A stretch of 64,000 nt of DNA. Origin: Phytophthora sp. 'mugwort' (taxonomy: Eukaryota; Oomycota; Peronosporomycetes; Peronosporales; Peronosporaceae). This document shows, one piece after another, positions 1-9,152 of this stretch (position 1 is its first letter; every line of letters begins with the position of its first letter). The DNA lies in assembly GCA_033558025.1 (NCBI GenBank), contig JAUCEF010000018.1, positions 3,658,001 through 3,722,000 on the forward strand. The letters run 5' to 3'. A program made the translations under genes and the position numbers. The notes beneath the pieces were generated by a model. It saw only the letters and a program-made list of their open reading frames with translations, had not been told where the DNA came from and did no database searches.

Positions 1-311
1 TTAAAATTGCCAGCCAGATTCATCTGCGGTCTATATTTAATCATATACACAAGCGTCACTAAAGCTCCCATTACAGCGGCAACCAGAGACTCCTCTGCCT
101 ACCCGCCGATTCCTCGGAATTCCAGAGTCTGTGGCGGTTGGTGGCGCTGCAAAGCACGAATGACTTTAGCACCAATGGCATCGCCCGATGCTTCGCCAGC
201 GATCACATAGAGCTTCACAGGTACAAGGGGCGTGTCACTACCAGTCGAGAAGCCACACACAGGCAACCTCCATTGGCTCCGAGGCACACGAACAGAACGA
301 CAGCGCCACAT
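1..311 (-). CDS. Lipid-A-disaccharide synthase homologue (LpxB), 5' part, mitochondrial
   Basis: This is the first part of a gene that leaves the window on the left. Exon 1 runs 311 to 103 and exon 2 starts at 30. The 72-nt intron (31-102) has GTAGGC at its donor and ATATAG at its acceptor. The joined frame reads KLYVIAGEASGD, then FRGIGG followed by PQM. This is the N-terminal glycosyltransferase signature of LpxB, the enzyme that joins UDP-diacylglucosamine to lipid X. The first ~28 residues are rich in Arg with no acidic residue until the end (RSVRVPRSQWR, then FSTG), which looks like a mitochondrial presequence. Plants have mitochondrial Lpx proteins, so a eukaryotic organellar role is plausible. 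The catalytic C-terminus is outside the window, so whether the enzyme is intact cannot be judged. Confidence 0.72.
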
Positions 312-567
312 CTTTTATATTAAAACATGTAACGTACACCAGTTACATGTTCAGTACACCAGTTGCAAGGTCCATGAAATACATTGATTATCATGGCAGG
401 CGCAGCACCCGAGGATGCTACTCTATTGACTGTCAACGGACGCGCATTTCGCCGTTGCATCTCCTGTCTCTATGTCTGAAGTCCGATCTCACTGATTCAA
501 AACTCCCGTACCTACAGCGCAACATCGACACCTCGAAACACTACCCTTCACCCATCACGCCGACCCT

Positions 568-3098
568 CTAATTCTTGAGCTCCGCCTGCTTCTCGTTGAC
601 GACCTTCAGCACGACGGGGTTTGTCACCTGCTTGACCTCCTCAAGGAACACAGTGCGACGCGAATTCAGCTCCATCTTGACATCCGCTGACACGTTCTCC
701 AGCTTCTGCGCCTTCAAAAGAGCCTGCAAGCACAGCAGGTACTTCTTCTTGCGGAGAGCGATGTCGAACGCTGCCACGTGCGTCTTCACGTCCTCCGAAG
801 CGTAGCGCTGCAGGATGGACACGAAGCGCCATGCCTCCTCGAGAGCAGGCTTCTCAGCGAGCTTCTCGCCAAAGGGATCGTCGTCCTTTGGACGCGTGGG
901 GCCCGGGTTCGCCTTGGCCTTGCCGTTCTTGACAGCCTCGCGCTCCTTCTCCTCGACCTCCTTGTGCAGCTTAGCGTTGAGCTCCTCCTCCTCTTTCCTC
1001 TTGAAATCTGCCTTACGAGCCTTCGCCAGCGCACGTTTCGCCTTCTTCTTCTCGGCAGCCGACATGTTCGCGTTGGCAGCAGCGATCTTCGCCTCCTCCT
1101 TTGCCTTCTCCGCCTCCTTCTCGGCCAGAGCCTCGTAACAAGTAATGGCGCCGTGGGCAGCCTCCACGAAGAACGGACGGCCGTAGATCTCATCGCACAG
1201 ACGCAGCATCTGAATGTAAGCGCGCAGGGTCATTTTGCGAATACAGTACGTGTGGAAGTCGAATTGGTCCTCCACAAAGTCATTAAAGTGCTTCTCCACC
1301 GCGAAGAAGCGCTTCAAAGCAAGCCCGTACTTCTTCTGGCGCAGCTGACTCTTGCCGCACTCGATCTCGTACCACATACACTGCATCTCATACAGATTCT
1401 GCTGCGGGTCGCCCTCGTGGCGCGTGAACAAGGCGATTGTGGCGTCGGCCTCCTCCACACGATCAGCGTGTAGCAAATACTCGGTCGCCTTGTTGTTAAT
1501 GTATCGGTCCGCCAGGTCGAGCTTACGGCCTTCATCCATCACATCGGCGGCCTCGTTTAGGTCGCCCATGTGCTTCAGAATACGAGCCTTGCGCTGGAAG
1601 AAGTCTAGTAGAGTCGGCTTCTGCTTAATGCACTTCTCAATGTACTCCATGGCCTTGGCGTGGTTGCCCAGGCGGTCGTAGTGCTGTGTCGCGAGGTAGT
1701 TCGTCCACAGCAAAACCTGCTCCGTCGAGTTAGCGGCCATCGAATTGTCTCCCATATCGAGCGGCTTCTTCTCCTCAAGAGTCTTCAAGTATCCGAGAAT
1801 CAGCTCCTCCAAGACCTTTACTTTGTCCTTATTGGCGTATAGAGGCTTCAGGTCCGATCCCAGCGACGGCACGTTTTTGTTCAGTTGTCTCTTGATGTAC
1901 ACATCAGCATACTTCTTGAACTCGGCGTCACGTGCGAAGGCAAGCGGGAATCGCAGAGAGATCAACGAATTGGCGCCAATCGTCGTCTTCTTGTCCGCGT
2001 AGAAGTTGGCAAGCGCCTTCTCGAACTCAAGGCCGTTCTTTTCCTTGGCAAAATCAATCACCTCGGACGGCAACGGCTGCTTCTTCTGTTGGGTAGGCTT
2101 GGACACGAACAGGTCCTTGCGCTTCAAGATGGCGCACTGTATGCCTCGATGGAACTCGTAGTTATCGAAATTGATCTCAAGCAGCTCCTCAAAAATCTCA
2201 CGCGCCTCCTCGTACCGCTCGAGTTGCAATAGGTGCTGCCCCTTCTTCTGGCGCCACGCAAGTGTGTCCGTGATCTGACCCTTGTTCTCCTCCAAGTTGG
2301 CCAGAGCCCTCTCGACGTCGCCAGACTCCTCGATTAACTGGTTCTGGTACAGGTAGATCTCGCTGTCCTCGTAGTTGGGCACGCGCTCGCCATCAAGAGT
2401 GCTGAAGTATTTTTCGATAATGTCAATGGCCATCTGGAAGTTGCCCACGAGGTGGTGCGCGATGGCGAAGCCGATCCAGTTGTTGCGATTGTTGGGCTTA
2501 AGTGTGAGCATGGTGCGACGCGTCTCGGCGAAGCCTTTGAGGTCGCGCATCTGCACCTGCAGCAGGTACAGGTCGCGCAGGATCTGCAGGTTCTCGGGGT
2601 CGATGCGGATGGCGTTGCGATAGCACTTGATGGCCTCGTGGTAGTTACGATCCGAGCGGTACAGCAGGCCGAAGACGTGCCAGCATACGTGCGAGCGTAG
2701 GTCGTGACGAAGCCCGCTCTTGACGAACTCGTAAGCCTCGTCCTTGCGTCCCATGCAATTAAGGATAAGACCCTTCATGGCCAACGTCTCGCCATGCTCC
2801 GGGAGTTTCTTGAGAATGGAATCAGCAGCCTTCAGACCCTTCTTGTACTGCTTAAGCTCGTAGCATTTCTGACGCCATAAATAAGAGTTATTAGTGTCAT
2901 GATTGAATAGTTATATGTGGCATCTGGGTATAGTCATGTTCCCAAGCTTGTGGATGGCGTTGGAGCACCCAACAGGCACCAATGGAAAGCTAAGACGGAG
3001 GGGAACAGATTGAAACGTTCAGGGAATATTGTACGCACCACAATGGAGCGGAAGAGAGCGCTCTCCTTCGCGGGCAACTGCTTGCTGGCGACCGCCAT
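568..3098 (-). CDS. NAA15: NatA N-terminal acetyltransferase auxiliary subunit NAA15
   Basis: The product is the large TPR scaffold of NatA, which docks the catalytic subunit NAA10 on ribosomes for co-translational N-terminal acetylation. Exon 1 (3098-3039) encodes a 20-residue start with LPAKESALFRSIV. A 170-nt intron (2869-3038, GTGCGT donor, CAG acceptor) follows. Exon 2 (2868-568) resumes at KCYELKQYKKGLK and reads on through HGETLAMKG and SHVCWHVFGLLYRSD, motifs shared with animal and yeast NAA15. The product is about 786 residues, somewhat shorter than the human protein (866). TPR helices fill most of it. A highly charged Lys/Ala/Glu segment of about 100 residues lies near residues 565-670, as in homologues. 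The in-frame ATG at 2784 is internal, because conserved sequence continues upstream of it. Confidence 0.93.
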
Positions 3099-3634
3099 CG
3101 CCTCCACTCACTTTGCGTCGCTGATTGGGATTTCAACTGAGCGGGTTGGATAAAAACACACGCCGGATCCAAGCAGCCTTTGCGCCAATTGGAGAAGAGG
3201 AACAGTAATACTCTGAATCAATTCGTCTAAATACACTTTGCACCTTTAGCTAATCAACACTGACACAGACGTAATTACTCTGACGTGCGCGTAAAAACCC
3301 ATTTCCAGACCGATCTTTTCTCCGCTGGAGGCCAAGACGAGAGCGATGGTGCAAGAAACATCTAACGACAGGCAAGAGCTATCCACAGATTAGAGCAGTG
3401 TATATTCGCCATGTAAAATGGATTATCCGGTCATGGAAATACAACGACCTCAAGCGAGATCCTCGCCGCTGTGACAGTAAAAAACTCAACAGCTTCCGCT
3501 GAAGCTGCTAAAACAGTACTGCCGCTAGAGCAGGTGGGAAGGACCACACATTACTACTATGTGGCTAGGTGCTGCGCCATCGGGTTCCACAACATGGATA
3601 CTGCTAACATAGCACCTGCCTCGCGCAACGCTGC
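3099..3634. other. Intergenic region with no gene recognised
   Basis: This stretch holds the promoter of NAA15 and the 3' flank of the REEP-like gene, both on the minus strand. Short open frames on both strands look non-coding. I see no repeat or RNA gene. Confidence 0.5.
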
Positions 3635-4230
3635 TTACTGGGATTTATCCTCAAGCTTGGAAGCAATCGTCTTGGCCGCGTCCTCCCCGCGCTTGAGCGC
3701 CGAGTCAATCTGACCAATGTGCGGAGCCACATACGGCTTAATCAACGTGTTGTAAATCACGTTCGAGCCCTGTATCATAAGAAGTACCGACCGTTAGTCA
3801 GTGTTAACACCTAGTCACAAATTGAATAATACTCGGGCGTTCGTACCTGGGTGCTCGGATGGTAGCACCAGACGAGGAAGGCAACCTTAAAGAAGAAATA
3901 GAAGGGGATCCACGAAAGGATGAGGTCCGTAACGGACTCGGTAAGGTTGAAGAAGGTGTACACGACCCAGTAGGTGAGCCACTGAGTGTCGTCGCCCGTG
4001 CCGGGCGTGTTAATAGCCTTAAACGACATGTACGCCGGGTAGATGAAGCCCACTAGGCCCACTACTAGCTCCTCGCCGCCCACAACGAACAGCAGGATGC
4101 CCGCCAGCAGCGCGCCAACGCAGAAGATGTAGAACTTGTCCACGCCCGTTTGCTTCTCCAACTCCACGATCTTCTCGTACCGCTCCAGCTTGGCCGAGAT
4201 CTTTTCCTTGTATTCCAACAGCTTGTCCAT
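3635..4230 (-). CDS. REEP/DP1/Yop1/HVA22-family ER membrane-shaping protein
   Basis: Proteins of this family insert hairpins into the cytosolic leaflet of the ER and stabilise tubules. Exon 1 (4230-3847) and exon 2 (3769-3635) are joined across a 77-nt intron (GTACGA donor, ATACAG acceptor), giving 172 residues. A basic/acidic helix (about 1-30) precedes two hydrophobic segments (about 33-72) that include the family motif GFIYPAY. The next segment contains WLTYWVVYTFFNLTE and is followed by WIPFYFFFK. The family signature YHPSTQ-G-NVIYN is completed only by splicing into exon 2. I start at the ATG at 4230. The frame is open to 4560, but the upstream residues show no family likeness and are probably 5' leader. 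The gene is divergent from the PI3-kinase gene. Confidence 0.9.
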
Positions 4231-4814
4231 GTTTGCGTGCGAGTGCTTACAAATAACCTGGATACGTGTGCGCGCCTCGGGATTCTTTCGAAAGTGATCA
4301 TACGGATTTCTCCCCCTCGATTTCCCTCCGATCAGCTTTGGCCCCTCGTTTTCGCGGAACTCCACTTTCGTCCAATGAAACACGGATCGCGCATAAGGTG
4401 TAGTATTCTCATTGGTTGATAAGATCCTTCTTCTGGAGTGATGGTCGCTCTGCTTTGGTGGCAGCCAATTCCAAAAGGTCTCAAATTTACTATGTCCAAA
4501 CTGAAGCCAAATCAGTTTTCGACCAATGGATTTCTTCCGACCATCGACGTCTGTTTTCATGACGCGGCATCCGATTCGTTAAAATATGTGAGTCCCTCTT
4601 CAACAGAATACCCGTTTTGCCAGGTCCAACACGAAGAAAAGGTAAAGCAAGGTTCAAGTCTCGGCCGTCTCAAGTGCGTTGCGCGCCCGAATTAGTTCCC
4701 CATCGCAGCGCTCAACGTTCGCTTCTCCGCGTCTTGTCTACTCCACCGCCGTTTCTCTCCGAATCCCGGCCGTTTGCACGCTTCAACTCCATTTACAAGC
4801 GTCAAAACCGCGCC
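4231..4814. promoter_or_regulatory. Divergent promoter region between REEP-like and PI3-kinase genes
   Basis: These 584 bp separate two start codons that point away from each other, so they must hold both promoters and 5' leaders. I cannot assign an initiator element with confidence. Both flanking frames run open into this region, so upstream starts are possible on either side. Confidence 0.45.
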
Positions 4815-7800
4815 ATGTTTGGCAACGAAACCTCCCGCGACGCCGCCGCCGTCGATCTGTCCTTTTCGCAGATCTTGGAGGTGCGAAGCACGTTGCACCA
4901 CCAGCAGCAGCAGCGGCGGCGTCGCAAGCCTCCAGTGTCCAATGGGCGGCTTCCAAGGGCCCCAAACCTGCAGGTTCGACGGTTTCCACCGCCGCCTCCA
5001 GGCACCCCGTCGACATTCCTCGAGGCTGAGGACAACGGACCCCCTGCGTATGGAAGCGGCATGCTCGACTCGGTCTACGAGGGCAGTGAAGATATACTGG
5101 AGGAGAGTGAGGAGGAGGCACGAGGAGGTGTCACCATCGGCTTGGACAGCAGCACGGAGGACGAGGACTGGGCCAATGGCGACGACGGACAGCTCGGGCA
5201 GGACATGTACAGGTTCGTGCAGCCGCGAAGGCTCTCCTCATGGGTCCAGGATGACGCCGTGTTTGCCTGTTTCAAGTGCCACACGGTGTTCTCGTTGCTG
5301 GTCCGCAAGCACCATTGTCGAGCTTGCGGGCGCATTTTTTGCTCGGCGTGCTCGAGTCAAAGAGTGGTGATCCCAGGAGATTATGAGGCCACGCCCGTGT
5401 CCCCGGCATACAACTCGCTGACGACGAATGCTAGCGATTTGATTGGCAACATTAGCTGGTACCTGACGTCGTACTCGAGTCCCAATGCCGCAGCGGGAAT
5501 GGACATGAGTGGCAGCACGGCAATCAAACACTCGCAATCGTTTACGGACTCGGGGATGTTTACGCCGGAGGAACAGCAAGAAACATTCTTGAAGGACGTG
5601 CAGAGGCTGCAGGAGAACAACGTAATCAGCAAGTTCACGCCAAACAGATCGAGATCGGGGAGTGCCTCGTCGTCGCTGTCGAGCAGTGGTGCGTCGATGG
5701 CACCAAGCTCACTCAGGTCGATGCATGTGCCTGATGGCAGCGTCATGCAGCGTGTTTGTGACGACTGTGCATGTGCACTGCAACAGCGAAGACACCACTA
5801 CAACACGGTCAAGGTATTTGAGTTGTGTGAGTTTGACCTGCAGGAACTGCGAACGCTGGGCCAAGTATGTCGAAAATGGCATCGCGCGACCATCATGTGC
5901 CTGTCGATGTTTCGCCAGATCCAGTACTATTTGCCCACCCATCGTCTGTCAGAAAGAGAGAAGAAGATGCTCATTATCAACCGCAAGTTTCTCGGTGGCC
6001 ATACCAAGTGGCTGCTTCAGCTCGTCAAAGCTGTTGATTTTTCGGAAGATAACGAGACGGACGCTTTCGTCACAAACTTGACGGAGAGTGAAATGGAATG
6101 CCCGGCCTCCTATCACCAAAGGCATGAAACGAACTCCAAGCTGATTGAGGAAGTGCTGGGGCTTCTGCAGCAGGAACGGAAGCATAAATGCATGCTAACG
6201 ATGTGCTCGCGTCTGTGCAAGCCCCAAATTGGCAGCGTCGACGCTCTCGAGATCTTAGCAGACGAAACCATTTACAACCACCGGCTGCGGGCGATGGCGG
6301 TAGACGCTCTGCTGACGACTGCTACGGAGAACGAATGGTGGAGCTACGTACAAGTGCTTTTACACAGTCTCAGCGTCGAGACGAACGCTGCTGGAAGCAA
6401 GCTAGGACAGTCGCTGATCCGCCAAGCGCAGTGTGATATTCGTTTCTGCTACGATTTGTATTGGGGGCTTACGGTCATGGCCGAGGACCCGAGTTGTCGC
6501 CGCAAGTTTGATGGCATGAAGCAACGACTACTGCTAACACTGGCACAGTTCAAGGACAAGTCATCGAATGGGCGTCTAGTGGAATCCCGAAAGTTTGCTA
6601 CTGATGACATAGCGGAGCAGCTTCTTCGAGGTCAGGAGTTGGTGGATTTAATGTGGAAAATTCCGCCACGTATTCCAGTTGATGATGCTCGTCGAATTTT
6701 GGAAGCGTCCATCATGAAGTCGTGTCTTGGGGTTTCGGCAGATGAGAGCAAAGCAAGCGACGACAGCCAAACATCGGCAAACGGTGGGCAGGAATGGCCG
6801 CTTCTGCGACTGCCTGTGGACCCGCAGGTCAAGGTCAGCGGCATTAATTATGATAAAATCGAGGTTAAGCGAAGCGCGGAGGCGCCCATGATCATCACAT
6901 GCACGGGCGTCGATCGCAACGAAGAGGAAGCCGAAGACGCTGCAGATGCCAACTCGGAATCACAGCGAAGCACTTGGAGTCGCCGCACCCAAAAGCTACC
7001 GCACTATCGGCTCATGTACAAGCGAGACGACCTCCGGAAGGACTCGATCGTACAGAACATCATCAACGTCATGTATTTGATCTTGAAGCAGGAGACCAGA
7101 CTTGACATTCCGTTAGTGACGTATCGTGTGCTCCCGACAAGCAGCTTTGACGGGCTTATCGAGATTGTGGAGAATGCTCACACGCTGTACTCTATCATTC
7201 GTGACCACGGCACTATCATGAACTTCCTGCATCACTATAATGGTCACCGCACGCTTAGCGACATTTCTTCCTCGTTCCGAGAAAGCCTGGCGGCTTACAC
7301 GGTGATCACGTTCCTATTGGGCGTCGGAGATCGTCATGCGGACAACGTTATGCTCACGAAGGATGGGATTTTGTTCCACATTGACTACGGTTTTATTCTA
7401 GGCAAGGACCCGAAGCCGCTGCAACCTCCGATGCGACTCGATCATTATATGATTGAGGCTCTTGGGGGCACCCAGACACAGCAGTTTGAGCAGTTCAAGC
7501 AGCTCTGTGTGATCGCGTTCAACTGTTTGAGGCGGCATGTGAGTCTGTTCATGATCATGCTGACCCTGGTGGTTAAGGCACTGCCGGAGATCACGGATTT
7601 CGGGGTGAACTACACCCAGAGCGACCTCGAGGCTTTTGTCATCGAGAGATTCCTGCCTGGTCAGTCGGACGATGAAGCAGCTACGGCACTGATGCTGCGG
7701 ATGGAGGGTAAGCTCAATGAGCGCATCGGTATGAAGCTCAGCGACTTCGTTCACGCACATTCCAACGAGAAGACGGTGTCGAAAGGCATGACGTCTGTGG

Positions 7801-7919
7801 GTTCATCGGTCAAGATCGGCGTCGAGGCGGTCGAGGCCACCGTTTCTACCGTTGCGAGTTCACTCACTATTGGGGCGTCATCTATTTACAAGTACATGTG
7901 GGGTGGACCGCAACGATAA
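4815..7919 (+). CDS. FYVE-domain phosphatidylinositol 3-kinase
   Basis: The product (1,034 residues from the ATG at 4815; the frame is open back to 4617) combines a PI3P-binding finger with a lipid kinase. The FYVE domain starts at W143 (SSWVQDD). It has Cys pairs at 152/155, the RKHHCR core with C168, and FCSAC at about 176-179. The last pair (VCDDC, 315/318) comes only after a Ser-rich insertion of about 135 residues. A charged, helical middle resembles the PIK accessory domain. The kinase domain follows (about 725-1000), with RVLPTSSFDG, the catalytic loop GVGDRHADN (836-844) and HIDYGFILG (metal-binding Asp about 857). The catalytic part is closest in look to class III (Vps34-type) enzymes, so the product is probably PI3P on endosomal membranes. 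No C2 domain was recognised. The whole gene is one exon. Confidence 0.88.
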   Translation: MFGNETSRDAAAVDLSFSQILEVRSTLHHQQQQRRRRKPPVSNGRLPRAPNLQVRRFPPPPPGTPSTFLEAEDNGPPAYGSGMLDSVYEGSEDILEESEEEARGGVTIGLDSSTEDEDWANGDDGQLGQDMYRFVQPRRLSSWVQDDAVFACFKCHTVFSLLVRKHHCRACGRIFCSACSSQRVVIPGDYEATPVSPAYNSLTTNASDLIGNISWYLTSYSSPNAAAGMDMSGSTAIKHSQSFTDSGMFTPEEQQETFLKDVQRLQENNVISKFTPNRSRSGSASSSLSSSGASMAPSSLRSMHVPDGSVMQRVCDDCACALQQRRHHYNTVKVFELCEFDLQELRTLGQVCRKWHRATIMCLSMFRQIQYYLPTHRLSEREKKMLIINRKFLGGHTKWLLQLVKAVDFSEDNETDAFVTNLTESEMECPASYHQRHETNSKLIEEVLGLLQQERKHKCMLTMCSRLCKPQIGSVDALEILADETIYNHRLRAMAVDALLTTATENEWWSYVQVLLHSLSVETNAAGSKLGQSLIRQAQCDIRFCYDLYWGLTVMAEDPSCRRKFDGMKQRLLLTLAQFKDKSSNGRLVESRKFATDDIAEQLLRGQELVDLMWKIPPRIPVDDARRILEASIMKSCLGVSADESKASDDSQTSANGGQEWPLLRLPVDPQVKVSGINYDKIEVKRSAEAPMIITCTGVDRNEEEAEDAADANSESQRSTWSRRTQKLPHYRLMYKRDDLRKDSIVQNIINVMYLILKQETRLDIPLVTYRVLPTSSFDGLIEIVENAHTLYSIIRDHGTIMNFLHHYNGHRTLSDISSSFRESLAAYTVITFLLGVGDRHADNVMLTKDGILFHIDYGFILGKDPKPLQPPMRLDHYMIEALGGTQTQQFEQFKQLCVIAFNCLRRHVSLFMIMLTLVVKALPEITDFGVNYTQSDLEAFVIERFLPGQSDDEAATALMLRMEGKLNERIGMKLSDFVHAHSNEKTVSKGMTSVGSSVKIGVEAVEATVSTVASSLTIGASSIYKYMWGGPQR

Positions 7920-8104
7920 ACGCCAGCTTGTAAATCCGGACGTACAGAGGAGTGTGGAGGCGGGAATGGTATGTTAAGGGCGTGTTTCTTTTGGGGTGGG
8001 AGTGGTGTGAACAGCTAATACATAGATGTTTGATTAGGCGTTGTCTTAGTCCTCACGTTCATAAACGTCGCATGTGTGCCAGGGGCTCACGACTTTGTAG
8101 AGTT

Positions 8105-8533
8105 TTAGGCTACGGATGAGTCTGGCAGAGCATCGGTCCAGTTGAATGACAGGCTTCCTTCAGTGTGCCACTTGATTTGGTAGGGAACATCGAGACCGGC
8201 GCGTTCCTCGTCAGCTAGACAGCCAATGCTTGACCGCCGACGCGCGTAGTCGTTCGTCCCAATCATAAACGACCGAATCGCTTGAGGCGTGCGAAACGAG
8301 TGGGTACCGGTCACTTTGGCGACGTCCGAGATGTAGAAAAACTTGCGTCCGGTGCGGCACGTGTCAGTCTCGTAGAACATGGCGAACTTTCTTCTGGACA
8401 GGTTCTGCCAGGAGATGGATATTGCAGGTTCCCATTCATGGCAGGACGTGAGTGTCACGCACGTGTAAATGCCGTTGCTTGTTTTGTATGAGGCGTAGTT
8501 GTTCTCCGAGAACTGTATGGTCAGTTTTACCAT
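8105..8533 (-). CDS. Uncharacterised small protein (142 aa)
   Basis: I do not recognise this protein. It starts MVKLTIQF at 8533, has no signal peptide or membrane segment, and contains four cysteines and many aromatic residues. The short alternating hydrophobic stretches (for example KFFYISDVAKVTG) suggest a beta-rich fold, possibly crystallin-like, but that is only an impression. It is convergent with the PI3-kinase gene, with about 185 bp between the stop codons. It could also be the last exon of a longer gene, though I found no upstream exon. Confidence 0.5.
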   Translation of the reverse strand: MVKLTIQFSENNYASYKTSNGIYTCVTLTSCHEWEPAISISWQNLSRRKFAMFYETDTCRTGRKFFYISDVAKVTGTHSFRTPQAIRSFMIGTNDYARRRSSIGCLADEERAGLDVPYQIKWHTEGSLSFNWTDALPDSSVA

Positions 8534-9152
8534 TATTGAACGAAGAAATTAGTCTCGTTCCGAGCGAAATGGATACTGGCGCTTGCAACCGTGCTAACGA
8601 AATCTGTAGCTGTTCTCTGTTTACTGGGGAGCAACAAGAAAGAAGTAAATGGCAAAGCTGATTGTTGGCACCTAGAATGAAAGACTGAGTAAAGTCTGGC
8701 TTAAAATAATCGAAGCGAAGAACTCAGCCATCAAGCTGATTGATTTATGGATCCTCTTGTAGGCAAAAAAGAAGAAACGTTCCATTTGACGTACGGCAGA
8801 TAAAACTAAATTATTGACAACTGTGGTCTGATGATGCTAGTGCAATCATGTTCGAGTTTCTTTTTGTCGTTGGTATTGTCGTACGAGCATTTTTACTTAC
8901 ACGATCCCTCCGGCAATGCCACATTTCGCTTCTTATCTCGGTTATGGTTTCAGCTCGACTTCTTCGGCACCGGGGGTCCGTAATAAGAGCACGAGGTTAC
9001 CTTTTCGCTCTCATCGCTCTTAAAAATACTTCGAAGTAGTTGTAAGCCAGTTGGTGGGGTCATCAGGGCCAAAGAATAACGGATGAAAGTTGATACTTAG
9101 TACTTCGAAGTATGTCGGAGCCTAGCCAACGAACTACAGCATACGATTACAG
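8534..9152. other. Intergenic region with no gene recognised
   Basis: No convincing coding signal on either strand. The palindrome TACTTCGAAGTA occurs twice, near 9028 and 9102. AT-rich sequence leads into the transposon to the right. Confidence 0.45.

Noticed and set aside
778..1473. 231-aa open frame opposite NAA15
   Set aside because: It is the antisense of a conserved coding region and Leu-rich only because of the codon use of the real gene.
8848..9039. 63-aa hydrophobic frame
   Set aside because: Short, AT-rich flanks, no conserved feature; chance frame.
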